Origin: Gammaproteobacteria bacterium
GTDB lineage: Bacteria > Pseudomonadota > Gammaproteobacteria > Steroidobacterales > Steroidobacteraceae
DNA length: 6,157 nucleotides
Assembly: GCA_005877705.1 (NCBI GenBank)
Contig: VBNY01000237.1
Coordinates: forward strand, 1 to 6,157
Direction of reading: 5' to 3'
The translations under genes and the position numbers were made by a program. How positions within the stretch are numbered: the stretch's first letter is position 1; each line of letters begins with the position of its first letter. This document shows positions 5,008-6,157 of the stretch, in pieces. The notes beneath the pieces are model-generated. The model had not been told where the DNA came from and ran no database searches. It saw nothing but the letters and a program-made list of their open reading frames with translations.

Positions 5008-5017
5008 TTCTCCCGCA

Positions 5018-5997
5018 ATGAAATCGTCTTCTTCCCGCGGCGGCGCCCGATTGGCGTTCCTGACCTTTGCGTCAGTCGCATCCAGCGCTCCCATGTTCGC
5101 ATTGGGCGCGCCGGGCGCCAGCACCGAGATCACCGCCCCGCAAATGATCGATGCTTTTGAAGGGACCTTCGGCGTACACCCGGGCCAGCGCCGGAACCAC
5201 ATCAAAGGCACGTGCGCGGCGGGCGAGTTCATTGGGACGCCCGACGCGGTCGCCCTCAGCCGCTCCACGCTCTTCTCTGGCAAAACCATCCCTGTGGTCG
5301 CGCGCTTCTCTCTCGGGGGTGGCAATCCCGACGTGCCGGACGCGGCGCCGGCTCCGCGCGGCATGGCGCTTGAGTTCCATCTTCCCGGCGGCGCCTTGCA
5401 GCACATCACCATGATCAACGTGCCGATCTTCGCCGCAGCGTCACCGGCCTCCTTCCGCGATGCCATTCTCGCCGCGAGGCCGGATCCCAAGACGGGCCAG
5501 CCCGACCCGGAGAAGCTAAAAGCCTATGCCGCTACCCATCCCGACGCGTTGGCTCTGACGGAGCTGACGAGCCACCACTCCCCGACGGCGAACTACTATC
5601 AGACCACCTTCTTCAGCATTCACACCTTCAAGTTCATCGATGCGAAAGGCGCCGAGCACCTGGTGAAGTGGCGGTTCGTCCCCCGCGATGGCACGAAAGA
5701 GATGACGGCCGCGGAAATGAAGGCAGCGCCCCATGACTTCCTCGAGAAGAATCTCATCGAGCGGACCCGCAAAGGGCCGGTGCTGTGGGACATGAGAATC
5801 TACCTCGGCGAGCCCGGGGACCCGCAGGACAGACCATTACCCAGGCGACGCCACAACAGAAGGGCATGGCCTGCGAGCCGATCAACTTCGACCCTTTGAT
5901 CATGGCCGATGGCATCGCCCCAACCAACGACCCTGTCTTGCTGTTCCGCTCCCCGGCGTACGCGGTCTCCTACGCGAAACGCCTGTCGGGTCAGTAA
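5018..5997 (+). pseudogene. catalase-family peroxidase (SrpA-like mini-catalase), broken by frame change near 5830
   Basis: From the ATG at 5018, 271 codons match secreted catalase-family peroxidases. A signal-peptide-like hydrophobic stretch (about 12-31) precedes the distal heme motif RRNHIKGTCAAGEF with His61, VARFSLGGGNPD (94-105) and PRGMALEFHLPGG (113-125), and the similarity ends at LWDMRIYLGEPGDPQD. The frame then leaves the family and stops at 5899. The family C-terminus continues in another frame from about 5833 (TITQATPQQKGMACEPINFDP...) to the TAA at 5997, including RSPAYAVSYAKR. Its first Tyr (codon 5959-5961) is the expected proximal heme ligand. Neither piece can form a complete heme site. 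Family members, as I recall them, carry roughly 15-20 extra residues (a WP...R...V...GT segment) at the junction, so a deletion of 3n+1 bases is more likely than a one-base error. Intact members are heme peroxidases exported to the periplasm. Confidence 0.85.
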
Positions 5998-6090
5998 GGC
6001 GGTTGGCAGAGTCTCCAGCGTCATCCGCCGCGCAAAGACGCCGCATCGGTGGTATGTATACAACTTCTGGCACGGGTAGGAGTTACCGCG

Positions 6091-6157
6091 ATGGATGACG
6101 CAGCCGCTCGAGTCATCACGGAGCTGACACTCGGACACTTGGCATCGCGCTGCCTGC
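6091..6157 (+). CDS. probable SAM-dependent (O-)methyltransferase, N-terminus only (runs off window)
   Basis: An ATG at 6091 opens 22 codons to the window end, preceded by TAGGAG (6077-6082) at 8-base spacing. The encoded MDDAAARVITELTLGHLASR followed by Cys-Leu resembles the first helix of the winged-helix dimerisation domain of class I methyltransferases of the hydroxyneurosporene/plant O-methyltransferase type. In those proteins a pattern like l..l..G...s.aL..aa.LgiaDlL begins the protein. The SAM-binding motif would be outside the window. The gene lies 93 bp downstream of the broken peroxidase on the same strand. The ORF and start are well supported; the family call rests on about 15 residues. 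Confidence 0.5.
   Translation, partial: MDDAAARVITELTLGHLASRCL

Larger units (their letters stand above)
4673..5017. other. 345-bp stretch without a convincing gene
   Basis: Between the TetR stop and the peroxidase start no frame shows family similarity. A 102-codon minus-strand ORF at 4682-4990 is rich in Arg, Ala and Leu with no recognisable motif or good ribosome binding site, and all plus frames are interrupted. The stretch holds palindromes at 4720-4730 and 4766-4777, an inverted repeat at 4762-4808, and a CGTCA/TGACG dyad at 4985-5003. No rho-independent terminator (stem plus T-run) follows the TetR gene. Confidence 0.6.

Noticed and set aside
5821..5835. Programmed frameshift in the peroxidase gene
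   Set aside because: There is no slippery heptamer or downstream pseudoknot-like stem, and residues typical of the family seem to be missing at the junction, so a deletion explains it better.
6055..6062. TGTATACA palindrome with a TATACA -10-like box before the methyltransferase start
   Set aside because: It is only 8 bp, and no acceptable -35 lies 16-18 bp upstream, so promoter or operator status is not supported.

Overview
The window is high-GC, tightly packed DNA with strong Shine-Dalgarno sites, ATG/GTG starts and short intergenic gaps. The gene families suggest a free-living proteobacterium with catabolic capacity (inference from family content and base composition; the sequence does not name a taxon).

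Positions 1-3877 hold a catabolic cluster, mostly on the minus strand. Read in the direction of transcription it runs: a classical short-chain dehydrogenase/reductase (SDR, 3877-3119), a MaoC-like hydratase/dehydratase (3097-2651), a second SDR (2067-1261), a third SDR (1113-352), and the first 100 codons of a Rieske ring-hydroxylating oxygenase large subunit (300 to beyond base 1). A SnoaL/NTF2-like protein (2112-2666, plus strand) sits inside this series in the opposite direction. It diverges from the second SDR across only 44 bp and its 3' end overlaps the MaoC gene by 16 bp. An oxygenase, three alcohol dehydrogenases, a SnoaL-fold dehydratase-like protein and a CoA-type hydratase together resemble pathways that degrade cyclic or polycyclic alcohols and ketones (steroid, terpenoid or aromatic type). 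The actual substrate cannot be read from the DNA.

A TetR-family regulator (4001-4672, plus) is divergent from the SDR-MaoC pair across 123 bp. That gap contains two dyads and a plausible promoter for the SDR. A clear sigma70-type promoter with a perfect TATAAT lies upstream of the 1113-352 SDR. It is flanked by the 12-bp palindrome CAGTCATGACTG, and the octamer AACAGTCA occurs both there and in the SDR/TetR divergent gap. One regulator may therefore control both transcription units.

The stretch from 4673 to 5017 has no convincing gene. It carries an 8-bp-arm inverted repeat and, at its end, a CGTCA/TGACG dyad next to the ribosome binding site of the next gene. That gene (5018-5997, plus) is a secreted catalase-family peroxidase broken by a frame change near 5830. 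The break separates the distal-histidine half from the part carrying the proximal tyrosine, and it looks like an internal deletion. The window ends with the first 22 codons of a probable SAM-dependent methyltransferase (from 6091). No tRNA, rRNA, CRISPR array or complete insertion sequence was found.
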